A stretch of DNA of 64,000 nucleotides from Noviherbaspirillum sp. L7-7A (GTDB lineage: Bacteria; Pseudomonadota; Gammaproteobacteria; Burkholderiales; Burkholderiaceae_D). The notes beneath the pieces were generated by a model, which did not search any database, was not told the DNA's origin, and saw only the letters and a program-made list of their open reading frames with translations. The position numbers and the translations under genes are program-made. Positions 1 through 8,310 of this stretch are shown here, piece by piece (the stretch's first letter is position 1; every line of letters begins with the position of its first letter). The stretch is from the NCBI RefSeq assembly GCF_019052805.1, contig NZ_JAHQRJ010000002.1, positions 620,001-684,000 of the forward strand, in the 5' to 3' direction.

Positions 1-2
1 CG

Positions 3-132
3 GTGAGCATTGCTGTGAACTCTCGTGAGAGCCGAAGTGAAGAGCAGCGAACTATGGTGAGTGGCTCTGTGAACACAGGTGAGTGGACAAGTGAAGCGCT
101 TTGTTTTTGGGTGAGAGAGTTTGTGAAGCCGT
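3..132 (+). repeat. Iteron array of the replication origin (five 22-bp iterons)
   Basis: Five units begin at 3, 25, 57, 79 and 111. All match GTGAG-N7-GTGAA-N5 exactly in the fixed positions. Units 1-2 and 3-4 are directly adjacent, and each pair is followed by about 10 bp, giving a 54-bp higher-order period. Single GTGA words recur at 149 and 177. Iterons directly upstream of a Rep_3 initiator gene are the classic binding sites for that protein, so this is the likely origin. The array may continue to the left of the window. Confidence 0.85.
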
Positions 133-247
133 ATTTTTCGGGCTTATGGTGATTGCACAACGAAGTCCGTTCACCGGTGAAAAAATATTTGCCCAACTTT
201 CACCTTATAGGCATGATGGCAATCTCCGCGTTCTGTCCAGCATCCGT

Positions 248-1603
248 ATGGCCACATCCAAAAAGCCTAAAAAGGCACCGAACTCGACTGCGCTTGCCGT
301 ATTGAGCCCCGAGCAACCGGAGTTGCTTGCATCCGAATTCAGGAAAGCCAACGACGCGATCGGTTTCCGTGTTGTGGAAGGCAAGTTCTCGCTGCTGTCG
401 CGTCGTATTTATAACGCCTTTATCTTCCGCGCCCAGGAAGTTGGCAAGACCGGTGTCGATGCGCCGGCCGATGTCCCGGGTTTCGAGGAATACTACTGGA
501 TACGCATGGCTGATCTCTGTGCCAACACGGAGTACACCAGCCGAGACTATGAGTTTTTCAAGGAGCATGCAGAGGCGCTGCAGAACATCAAGGTGGAAGC
601 GACTTCCGACAAGATGTGGGCAAGCGAGCGCCTGCTGGCAGGTCTGACCATCTTCAATACCTCGGGATTGCGCAACAAGGGTGGCACCGTGTTCATCGGC
701 TTTGCTTTTCCGCCTCAGGTGAAGGAAAAGGTGCTCAAACCCGATACCTATACCAAGCTCAGTCTCTACTATCAGGCTGTATTGCGCAGTGCGCACAGCC
801 TTGCCTTGTATGAAGTGTGCCGCCGCTATGCAACCAGCCCTTCCCACCTGACCAACCGCGACAGCTGGCAGGAGTGGTATCACGTCCTGTCAGGAAATTC
901 GATCAAGGACGTAGTGCTTCCCGAATACAAGTACTTCAAGCGCGACATGATCGTGAAGGCACTGTCCGAGATTAACAGCGTGACCGACATCGACGTCGAA
1001 CTGATCGAAACCAAGCGAGGCCGCAAGGTGGAGGAAATACAGTTCCGGGTGCAGTTAAAGGCGCAGGCCTCACTGCTGGAACCAGGTGCCGCTATCGTCA
1101 TCGATTCATCCGTAATCGAACGCATGCTACGTCTGGGGGTCAGCGAGGCCGACGCGAAGGAATACTATTCCAACTACGAAGAAAAATTGCTGCTGGCTAC
1201 CATTGATTTTGTCGAGAAGCGCATCAAGAAAGGGCCGAATGTCGATGCACCGGCTGGATATTTCCGAACCGCATTGCAAAAGGGTTTTGCCACCGTGGCC
1301 CCTGTTGCGCAGCCGTTAAGCAAAAACAAACCTGCGTCCAAGCCCAGAAAGGGATATCGCGAACGGTTCATCGCAGCGCGCAATCAGGAAGCACTGCGCT
1401 ATTACGGCGAACTGTCCGCGCAAGAACAGACCAGCCTGTTCAACGAGTTTTCCGTCCAAGTCGATCGCAGCATCAAGCCCCACCTGAAAAAGGGTCTGAA
1501 TTCTCCTATGGTCAGCGCTGCATTTGCTGACTGGCTTGCGACTCGCACTTGGGGAGAAGTGACAGATGCTGCAGTGCTGGATTTCGCTGAACTGGATGGC
1601 TGA
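248..1603 (+). CDS. repA: Replication initiator protein, Rep_3 (RepA/RepB) family
   Basis: The 451-residue protein resembles plasmid initiators with two winged-helix domains that bind iterons and melt the origin. The N-terminal domain runs from the segment starting FRKANDAIGFRV to about residue 240. The second domain carries the family-like stretch YKYFKRDMIVKALSEIN. The open frame extends upstream to a TTG at 101, but that stretch overlaps the iterons. ATG 248 (MATSKKPKK) begins just after them and gives a usual length. A candidate promoter, TTGTGA at 121-126 and TATGGT at 145-150 with an 18-bp spacer, overlaps iteron 5, so Rep binding could repress its own gene. It converges on parB. The assignment rests on motif resemblance and context. 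Confidence 0.87.
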   Translation: MATSKKPKKAPNSTALAVLSPEQPELLASEFRKANDAIGFRVVEGKFSLLSRRIYNAFIFRAQEVGKTGVDAPADVPGFEEYYWIRMADLCANTEYTSRDYEFFKEHAEALQNIKVEATSDKMWASERLLAGLTIFNTSGLRNKGGTVFIGFAFPPQVKEKVLKPDTYTKLSLYYQAVLRSAHSLALYEVCRRYATSPSHLTNRDSWQEWYHVLSGNSIKDVVLPEYKYFKRDMIVKALSEINSVTDIDVELIETKRGRKVEEIQFRVQLKAQASLLEPGAAIVIDSSVIERMLRLGVSEADAKEYYSNYEEKLLLATIDFVEKRIKKGPNVDAPAGYFRTALQKGFATVAPVAQPLSKNKPASKPRKGYRERFIAARNQEALRYYGELSAQEQTSLFNEFSVQVDRSIKPHLKKGLNSPMVSAAFADWLATRTWGEVTDAAVLDFAELDG

Positions 1604-1716
1604 GGCATTCGCGACACAGCGTCTGCGCTCCGCCGTGGCGTAGCGATCATTCGCATCAGCGCCGATTGTTCTTTCAAATTACGTTGGCAGCGTCTGGCTG
1701 TCACCTTCACCAGGCT

Positions 1717-2814
1717 TCAGGACGAAGTACTTTTCTTGTCCTCTTCCGTCCCCTCTACTTGTAGTGCCGATGCCAAGCCCGGTTGGGATGCCGGTGTTTC
1801 GGCCAAAGTTTTCTTGACCGCGCTAATGATGTCTGCCCTGAGGTTTTCCGGGGCGTTGGAGAGGTCAATCTTAAGCCGGCCGTCTTCAAATTCGCGAATG
1901 GAACCCAGCCGGACGTTTCCCCATTGCAGCGGATAGGCGCGCGACCGCTCGCGGGTAAGCGGCTCCTGCGTTTTGCGATCGCGCAGGCGCTCGAGGTCCC
2001 TGACGGATAACTTCTCGTCGATGACCTGCTCCGCCACGGATTCAAGCGCTGCCTCGTCGACCAGTTTTGACAGCTGGCGCAGTTCCTGCGCAATACGGAT
2101 ACCGAAACTGGCCGGCCGGGTCTTAATAATGTTGAGCACGCCAGCAGGCAGGTCAAGCAATGCAAGGGTTTTCGACACCGTGCCTTGCTTAATGTTCAGA
2201 TGCTCGGCGATATGGTCCTGACTACGATAAGTACCGTCGTCAAGCATGGTTCTCCAAGACAACGCATTGTCCAATATGGTCTGGTCGTTCCGTTCCTCAT
2301 TAAGCAAGAGCGACAGCCGATAAGCTTCAAGGTCCGACAACGGCTCGACGATGGAGGCCAGCAACGAGGAACGCCCTAGGCTTTGCAGTGCCCGCTTTCG
2401 GTAGCGACCTTCTATCAACAGATAGCTGCCTGGTTCCGCGGGATCAGGCATGACGACCGCAGGCACACGTTGACCATCCCGCGCGATGCTTGTTGCCATC
2501 TCATCAATGCGCGCCGGATCGTACACCTGACGCGCATTGCGTGGATGGTCCTTTACGTTTGCAATGGGTATTGCGCGCACTACATAGCTATCGGACGGCG
2601 CAGTGTCTGTCTCGGAGGAAGTCGCTCTACTTGGCAGTGCGTGTTCGACGGCAGTCACTTGTGACGCGTCCATCGCCGTCTGCTCCGGCCTTTGTTGCTT
2701 GAGTCGGCTCATGGCCACGACCAGATCAGCATTGTCGAATTTGTCTCGGGCCTGGTTACTTTGATCGGCGACACTGGTGTTTAACCGATCGTACAGCCCC
2801 TTTCTCTTACTCAT
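1717..2814 (-). CDS. parB: ParB-family partition (centromere-binding) protein
   Basis: The 365-residue protein has the ParB/Spo0J layout. A variable N-terminus (about 1-80) is followed by the ParB N-terminal domain with HPRNARQVYDPARIDEMA and a GRYRKRA box (the GERRxRA position of chromosomal ParB). Next comes a helix-turn-helix around HIAEHLNIKQGTVSKTLALL, then a charged C-terminal region expected to dimerise. It binds parS, spreads and stimulates ParA to segregate the replicon. Its start overlaps the parA stop by 4 bp (ATGA), so the two are translationally coupled. Likely parS targets are the palindromes at 3632 and 4293. Confidence 0.93.
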   Translation of the reverse strand: MSKRKGLYDRLNTSVADQSNQARDKFDNADLVVAMSRLKQQRPEQTAMDASQVTAVEHALPSRATSSETDTAPSDSYVVRAIPIANVKDHPRNARQVYDPARIDEMATSIARDGQRVPAVVMPDPAEPGSYLLIEGRYRKRALQSLGRSSLLASIVEPLSDLEAYRLSLLLNEERNDQTILDNALSWRTMLDDGTYRSQDHIAEHLNIKQGTVSKTLALLDLPAGVLNIIKTRPASFGIRIAQELRQLSKLVDEAALESVAEQVIDEKLSVRDLERLRDRKTQEPLTRERSRAYPLQWGNVRLGSIREFEDGRLKIDLSNAPENLRADIISAVKKTLAETPASQPGLASALQVEGTEEDKKSTSS

Positions 2815-3509
2815 TTTTTGCTCCTTGCCTTCGGCGCTTGCAAGTTCAGCCCCAGCATTACTTCGTCAAATAAAGCTTCTATTTCTTTTATGGCCGCTTT
2901 GGCACTGCTACCAAAATAATGCACTGAATCGCCCGTCAGCATGGCTTCCACATACGCCGTACGTTGATGAAGGCGGGTTTGGAAAAGCGGCGCATTATCG
3001 CGCATCGTTGCCATGCTACTCAGCGAATGCTTGGACATGGCAAGGTTAGCGATCACATTTGACCCGAGCAGGCGTACCTTCAGGTCAGGATTCATTGTGC
3101 TTGCACGTTCAGCCAGTTCAAGAAGGTCGGTCGATGCCCAGAGGTCTCCAGGTTTGGGAACAATCGGAACAATGGCAAGATCCGCAATCATCAGCATCAC
3201 CTGCGGAATCGGCGAATCCACCGAAGGCGGACAGTCAACGATGATCAGGTCGTAATCGTCGACATACTGCTTCACTTCCTGGGCAATCTTGGCTTCAGCC
3301 ATCGCTAGGCCCATTACGCGAATTTTGTGCTGTTGACCCTCCTCGGCCTGGGCGACCCACTTTGTCGCTGTGCCCTGTTTGTCGGCATCGATCAGCAAAG
3401 TCTTGAAATGCCTGCGCACTGCTGTACCGGCAAGGTGAACAGCTGCATTGGTTTTGCCTGCGCCGCCCTTTTGATTCGTGATGATGATAATTTTAGCCGG
3501 CATGACCAT
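2811..3509 (-). CDS. parA: ParA-family partition ATPase
   Basis: The 232-residue deviant Walker ATPase carries KGGAGKT (about residues 14-20), LLIDADKQGTAT and the Walker B-like LIIVDCPPS. No N-terminal helix-turn-helix is present, so it belongs to the short ParA class that does not autoregulate through an added DNA-binding domain. It forms nucleoid-bound gradients that position ParB-parS complexes. Two starts are possible, ATG 3509 or ATG 3503 (MPAKII); neither has a strong ribosome-binding site. parB follows with a 4-bp overlap. It is transcribed from the promoter at 3531-3559. Confidence 0.93.
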   Translation of the reverse strand: MVMPAKIIIITNQKGGAGKTNAAVHLAGTAVRRHFKTLLIDADKQGTATKWVAQAEEGQQHKIRVMGLAMAEAKIAQEVKQYVDDYDLIIVDCPPSVDSPIPQVMLMIADLAIVPIVPKPGDLWASTDLLELAERASTMNPDLKVRLLGSNVIANLAMSKHSLSSMATMRDNAPLFQTRLHQRTAYVEAMLTGDSVHYFGSSAKAAIKEIEALFDEVMLGLNLQAPKARSKK

Positions 3510-3530
3510 CCCAGTAATTAGTAAGCATCT

Positions 3531-3559
3531 CTTATACTAAATGTAATGCAGCAATTCAA
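3531..3559 (-). promoter_or_regulatory. Candidate sigma-70 promoter of parAB
   Basis: On the minus strand TTGAAT (3559-3554) and TATAAG (3536-3531) are separated by 17 bp. A transcript would start near 3524 with a leader of about 15 nt before parA. Confidence 0.55.
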
Positions 3560-3631
3560 CTATTAATTTTTATGAGCTAACTTCTGCAATGAATACGGTA
3601 TGCACGACAGGGCCAGGCCGAAATATGCGTT

Positions 3632-3647
3632 TATTCCCCGGGGAATA
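3632..3647. promoter_or_regulatory. Candidate parS centromere site, copy 1
   Basis: TATTCCCCGGGGAATA is a perfect 16-bp palindrome about 120 bp upstream of parA. The same core recurs at 4293-4312. Perfect 16-20 bp palindromes next to parAB are typical of parS elements. ParB binding is inferred, not shown. Confidence 0.6.
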
Positions 3648-3659
3648 GTCTTACCTGAA

Positions 3660-4290
3660 ATGGTGATGCCCGTTAGTTTTCACGATACAGGCAAACAAAC
3701 GATCTCGGCTCACGTGCCTTCAGCTTGCAGCCGACTCCACACCTGGCTACCGAGTTTGCACGAACAGTTGCACCTAACGGAAGCGCAGCGTCTACTGAAG
3801 ATCAGGTCCTAGTCAATCTGACACCTTGAATATGCTTGAAAAAACCTGGTGGTAATCAGGGCACAAACCACTTTCGACCTAACTTCAACGCCAGATTGTT
3901 GGAAAGCCAGTATGAAGAAGCGTACTGCAGATTCACTTTTCAGCTATACAAAAACCCGACCGAGTCCTTTACAACCCGTTTTGTTTTTTTTACCCGCCTA
4001 GCGGTCACCCAAGAATACTTGCTAACAGTGGAACAGCTTTAGATCATATCTCCTAAAACGCTCGCCAAACAGACTCATAATTTGTCTAGGGTTGGCTGCG
4101 TCGGCGGCTTTCAATCTGCTAATTTATCGTTAAAATTTTTCCTTCGGCTCTTGAGCTTCCGACATCTTGGCGCAGAATCCGGGGAGTAATGTCACTTGAA
4201 TTGTCGGCACCGTTGTATGAATTTTCGGATTGCACGCACGTAAGACCGTAATTCTTTAGCCGCCAAGGGAAGCTAGGGACAACACTCCAT
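3660..4290. other. Intergenic region between the two palindromes, no gene called
   Basis: The stretch has lower GC than its surroundings and contains only short open frames (for example 3600-3812 and 3836-4042) without family motifs or ribosome-binding sites. Its position between parA and the second palindrome suggests it belongs to the partition/incompatibility region. Confidence 0.4.
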
Positions 4291-4292
4291 TC

Positions 4293-4312
4293 AATATTCC
4301 CCGGGGAATATT
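4293..4312. promoter_or_regulatory. Candidate parS centromere site, copy 2
   Basis: AATATTCCCCGGGGAATATT is a perfect 20-bp palindrome containing the whole 16-bp core of the copy at 3632. It lies about 660 bp away, just beyond the 3' end of the recombinase gene. Confidence 0.6.
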
Positions 4313-4501
4313 TGTACGAAGGCTACCACGAGACACATTCTTGCTTCCCCCGGCCTCATAAATCCTTTTGCGCTGACGGTTACCCAAGGCTGCTCAATCC
4401 ACCGTGCGCTTCCGTATGCGTTCCATTGTTCCACGCGTACAGCGTTGTCCGCGGGGAAAATTCTGAAACCTTTCATCCCAACAAGATTTAGCCAAGCGAA
4501 A

Positions 4502-6313
4502 TCAGCCGGTACGCGAGAAGGAGTCCGCTGAGACTTGCCGAAGACGGGAAGCAAGCTCGATATTGCTTGCACCGATATGGTCGGCCACCGTGTCAAAATA
4601 GTCTTTGACAATTCTGTATATTCTCGAGCCCGACAAACCATTCACCCTAAGGCCCGATCCGGCATCTTTTGTTATCGCCGTTACCAGCGGCGTAGATAAT
4701 GGGACGCTGTTCAGTTCCGGGAGGCCGTGATGCTGATAATTCATGAGCAGCGCGTCCCGCAGTTCATGGCTGACCAAAATCTTTTCACTCATTGCGTCAC
4801 CAAGATTCAGTGTCAAGCACCAGTGTTTTCCATCCCAAATGATACTATCTCGCCGCATCGCAGCCAGTCGCTGCAGCCTGCAGCCAGTTTCCTTCAACAA
4901 TAAAAGAATAACCTTCACCCGATATAACGACGCTGATACCGGCTGGTTGTGCAGATAGGTCCATGCTGCTGTCCATTCGTCCTGCAGCACCGGCTTGCGC
5001 CGACGTTTCCCCGCAACCTGATCTGAAGTTCTTTCCCCCGACATCCTTAATTCCGCAAACGGGTCGGTCCGCAAATAACCCACGCTGTGCAAAAATCGCA
5101 TCAGACTCTTTAACAACGATATCGCCGTCCGCTGCGATGACGCCGACAGCGGACCTTCGAACGGACGCCACCGGACCGACTGTCGGTCTATGCCGCGTGG
5201 CCCAAGCCAGCTTTCCTGCGCTAGCTGGCGTCCCTGCATCCATGCTTGCGGCGACTGTCTGCCTAACTGGTTTAGAAAATGCAGATACGACTGCAACTCA
5301 GGCGCATGAGCCGAGCTGAGCGGTTTTTTGGCTTCCAGGACGCACCACAGCAGGAACCGCTCAGCTTCTTTCCTGCAGGCCCGTGCAGTATGGCTACCCG
5401 GCTTCATTTTCAGCAACCAGGCTTCAACAGCTTCAATGTCATTCGTCGCGGGGATCGTTGCCTTAGTGCTGCGATTGGTGCCTGTCAAACCATTCAGGGA
5501 AAGCGGTAGGGCCAGCCGTTCCAATGGCAGGATATCCAGTCCCTTTACCAAGCATTCCATTTGTCCGCCTTGTATCTGGCGGGGTGGGGTCGTACCGCGC
5601 ACAGAAAGCGTTATCCCTAACGCTTCCCGCGTGGTGGGAAGAAGCAGCCAACTGGTTATATGGCGTGCCGCCTTGACGCCTATTCTAGGTACCTTGCGAT
5701 ACCAGTGGAAGCCGTGCGCTTCGATCGCCACATGCAACTCGCCTAAAGTCGTGATGTGCGCTTTGATCAGATAGTTTGCCAGTCGGGAATCAATCCATGC
5801 CGATACCGGATCATCCAGACCGGGCTCTAATCTAGCGTGACTTTCGATGCGTTGCAGTAGCGCTTCCTGTCGGCGTCTTAACCGAAGATTGCGCTGCGCA
5901 AGCCGGTCACCCTTGCCGGCACGGCCGGGGTATTCCGACTCGAACAACTCAAGCAGCTCACCTTCAGAATACATGTGATACGGATCGCGCTCTTCCTGGA
6001 ATTCGGCAAGTGTCGGTAGCGTGCCGTGATCACCTCGCGATGCTGGCTGGAAAGGCCTCAGACGTAGCAGGCGTGCTGATGACCGCTGGCCACAGCGTTC
6101 TGCCTCAATCACGAGTTGTTCCGTAATCCAGCCGAGCAGCGCTTTCCCAGACGAGCCGGCAAGGGCCCTATGCGACAGAACCGGTTCACCGCCCGGATAG
6201 CGCGCAGCCAGCAAGCGCAAATCCAGGCCATCCAAATAGCCGCGATAGAAGGCAAAGTGCTGACGCGTCAAACGTATCAGCACACTGCCGCGGCTGCTCC
6301 ACCCAGCAGGCAT
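4502..6313 (-). CDS. Tyrosine recombinase with DUF3701-type N-terminus, C-terminally truncated
   Basis: The 603-residue product starts with the RLTRQHFAFYRGYLDGLDLR stretch typical of plasmid-borne phage-integrase proteins with a DUF3701 N-terminal domain. A SAM-like core-binding region follows around 290-400, then the catalytic domain, in which the first active-site arginine lies in GCRLQRLAAM. ATG 6313 is chosen because AGGAG sits 6 nt upstream; the longer ATG at 6349 falls inside the inverted repeat at 6343-6386. Near the end, where the family has an HxxR box, this protein reads SADSFSRTG and stops. The histidine, second arginine and tyrosine nucleophile are therefore missing, and neither other frame downstream restores them. 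It is probably inactive in strand cleavage. It may be a relic of a dimer-resolution system of the replicon. Confidence 0.75.
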   Translation of the reverse strand: MPAGWSSRGSVLIRLTRQHFAFYRGYLDGLDLRLLAARYPGGEPVLSHRALAGSSGKALLGWITEQLVIEAERCGQRSSARLLRLRPFQPASRGDHGTLPTLAEFQEERDPYHMYSEGELLELFESEYPGRAGKGDRLAQRNLRLRRRQEALLQRIESHARLEPGLDDPVSAWIDSRLANYLIKAHITTLGELHVAIEAHGFHWYRKVPRIGVKAARHITSWLLLPTTREALGITLSVRGTTPPRQIQGGQMECLVKGLDILPLERLALPLSLNGLTGTNRSTKATIPATNDIEAVEAWLLKMKPGSHTARACRKEAERFLLWCVLEAKKPLSSAHAPELQSYLHFLNQLGRQSPQAWMQGRQLAQESWLGPRGIDRQSVRWRPFEGPLSASSQRTAISLLKSLMRFLHSVGYLRTDPFAELRMSGERTSDQVAGKRRRKPVLQDEWTAAWTYLHNQPVSASLYRVKVILLLLKETGCRLQRLAAMRRDSIIWDGKHWCLTLNLGDAMSEKILVSHELRDALLMNYQHHGLPELNSVPLSTPLVTAITKDAGSGLRVNGLSGSRIYRIVKDYFDTVADHIGASNIELASRLRQVSADSFSRTG

Positions 6314-6342
6314 TGCAACTCCTAAGATATTGAAAATAAAAG

Positions 6343-6386
6343 CAAACATTCCAGCTCGGCAGTTATTTCCCGAGCTGGAATGTTTG
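6343..6386. repeat. 17-bp perfect inverted repeat upstream of the recombinase
   Basis: The arms at 6343-6359 and 6370-6386 are perfectly complementary and separated by 10 bp. The repeat lies 30 bp upstream of the recombinase start. It could be the recombinase core site, an operator or a transcript hairpin. The sequence alone does not decide. Confidence 0.7.
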
Positions 6387-6708
6387 TTTGCACGAAATTA
6401 TGCATGATAAATCGCTATATTGATAACGTCTATCCAGGAAATTGATGCAACCATGAACAGCACGAAAACTGTTCAGGACTGCGAATCTTAATCCGCCGAA
6501 AACGGCGTATTCCCAAGAAGCAGAAATTTTCCATATTGCATGGAGGAGGATGGGTATGGCGGATTCTTATAAACGGGACTTGAGGTGATTACGATCACCG
6601 AACGAATCGCACACCAAGACAATAATGCTGCCTTCATGACTGACGGCGCATTCCATTGCATGCGCGTCAGCTCCTAAACCTTCGCATCGAATAACGACAG
6701 GAAGGTTT
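6387..6708. other. Intergenic region, no gene seen
   Basis: About 320 bp of moderate GC between the inverted repeat and the acyltransferase. A small inverted repeat, GAACAG-N8-CTGTTC near 6454-6473, is present but does not match a known operator. Confidence 0.4.
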
Positions 6709-7797
6709 TTGCCCATCAGCTTCCCCTGCTCCCTACAAATAGGAGAACTCAAAATTTCAAGAATTATCCCTGCCTTTACCGGCGTTCGCGGCTTCGCCTC
6801 TGTCTGGGTCGTTTTGTTTCACCTGAGCCAGAGCTTCAAAGGCTTGTTTGGGCTTCATGAGTCAGCACCTTTCGTCGTGACCGGATTTCTTGGCGTGGAC
6901 CTGTTTTTCATCCTGAGCGGCGCAGTGCTCTACCATGTTCATTCGTCAGATTTCGTTCAATACAGCGTCAAGGCACATCTGCAATTCCTTCGACTGCGAT
7001 TGGCCAGAGTCTACCCGCTGCATCTGTTTTGCCTGCTCGCGTTCGCCTTCATCATCTTGATCCTTCCCGGATTTATTCATACTTACCGTCAGGGCGGCTT
7101 TTCGTCCTTTAATTTTCTTTCTACGTTGCTGATGATCAACAACTGGGGGTTTTCCACGTCTTCCATGTGGAACGTACCTTCATGGTCGCTCAGTGCAGAA
7201 TGGCTGGGCTACCTGGCATTTCCCTTCATCGTACTGGCAATCGATAAGCAGGTTCGCGACGGGTGGGAAATGCCTCTGGCGTTTTCTCTCCTCGCTTTCC
7301 TGGTTCTTGCGACAATCATGCTCGGCGCTAAAGATATGGGGCAAGCAGGCAAGTTCGGCATCTTGCGGATGGGCTGCGAATTTACTGCTGGTTGCATTTT
7401 TTGCAAGGCAGCAAAAAAGAGTCTTGCGCCGGGCACGGCGACCACGATGGTTGGCTTAATTATCACAATATGCTGTGCATACAGCCTTGATCTGCACTGG
7501 GGCGCAGTATTCGGGCTGGGTCTGCTGGTCTACTCACTGTGCAAGGAAGGGCCAGTCGCTCAAGCAATTTTCGGCAATCCACTAGCCCTATGGTTAGGAA
7601 ACATCTCATTTTCACTTTACCTGTCTCACTGGCCGCTGATACAGATTTACCAGTGGATAGTGCCGCGCTCCCCAGTAGATGAAGCTTTTCTTGCCAGCGT
7701 GCTTATTGCAGGAATAATCGCTGTGGCAGCCTTGCTATATCGTTTTGTGGAAGTGCCATCACGGCGATACCTGCGGATGAAGATTCAGGGCCGCTAA
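6709..7797 (+). CDS. Acyltransferase 3 family membrane protein (OafA/YrhL-like)
   Basis: The 362-residue integral membrane protein has about ten hydrophobic segments. It shows the N-terminal family pattern TGVRGFAS, then VVLFHLS with the conserved histidine, GFLGVDLFFILSG, and RLARVYPLH. Members transfer acyl groups (often O-acetyl) to sugars of lipopolysaccharide, exopolysaccharide or other cell-surface glycans. The start is uncertain. TTG 6709 has AGGAAGG only 3 nt upstream, while a better AGGAG near 6742 is not followed by a standard start codon. It stands alone, so the substrate cannot be guessed. Confidence 0.85.
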   Translation: MPISFPCSLQIGELKISRIIPAFTGVRGFASVWVVLFHLSQSFKGLFGLHESAPFVVTGFLGVDLFFILSGAVLYHVHSSDFVQYSVKAHLQFLRLRLARVYPLHLFCLLAFAFIILILPGFIHTYRQGGFSSFNFLSTLLMINNWGFSTSSMWNVPSWSLSAEWLGYLAFPFIVLAIDKQVRDGWEMPLAFSLLAFLVLATIMLGAKDMGQAGKFGILRMGCEFTAGCIFCKAAKKSLAPGTATTMVGLIITICCAYSLDLHWGAVFGLGLLVYSLCKEGPVAQAIFGNPLALWLGNISFSLYLSHWPLIQIYQWIVPRSPVDEAFLASVLIAGIIAVAALLYRFVEVPSRRYLRMKIQGR

Positions 7798-8310
7798 CGT
7801 GGAAATTTTACAAATTGAATTAGGATCCTCTCGCCTCTGCTTTTCCCTGGCCGGTCAGGTAGTGGCGACGCTTTTTAAAGCTCTTCGAGGTTTCATGCGT
7901 GACTGACGGCTCAGGCTCCGGCAGATGGCAGGATTACGCAAAGGCTGCCAGAGCTGTGCGCGGTTAAGCGCTTCACATGCCCAATGGTGAGCCAACCGTA
8001 ATTTGGACATCCGGCCCCATGACCTTGGACGGCTGCAAGGCTGCCTCAGCAATGATTTTTATATTGTCCTGACGCAGACCTTCCATCTGGCATGCTGCCG
8101 TCCTCCATGTAATCCGCCAGCCAGAAAGGCCAGAATCGCCGTTTCTACAAGCCTACCAGTCTGACATTCCGATCAGCACAAGCGACTGCCACGCTAGCGG
8201 GGTGCTGTGTTTCAGGCCCATTTTCAGGCGCCAAGCGGTGGCGCTACATCTCTATCCTTCATGGCCGTAAACCTGCAGCCATGGCGAAACACCCCAACAA
8301 TCAATGCCGT
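7798..8310. other. Intergenic region, no gene seen
   Basis: About 510 bp separate two genes that end toward each other. Short open frames on both strands lack ribosome-binding sites and family motifs. No convincing terminator hairpin was recognised. Confidence 0.4.

Noticed and set aside
3-132. CRISPR-like array
   Set aside because: Repeats are 22 bp with fixed GTGAG/GTGAA words and no unique spacers of constant length; they are iterons.
101-247. N-terminal extension of the Rep reading frame starting at TTG 101
   Set aside because: It runs through the iterons and the candidate promoter, and residues before MATSKKPKK resemble no initiator.
4291-4641. Minus-strand frame of 116 codons after the recombinase, considered as its missing C-terminus
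   Set aside because: It contains no HxxR or tyrosine-box sequence, so it does not complete the recombinase.
6454-6473. GAACAG-N8-CTGTTC as a LexA site
   Set aside because: The half-sites are in the opposite order to the CTGT...ACAG consensus.
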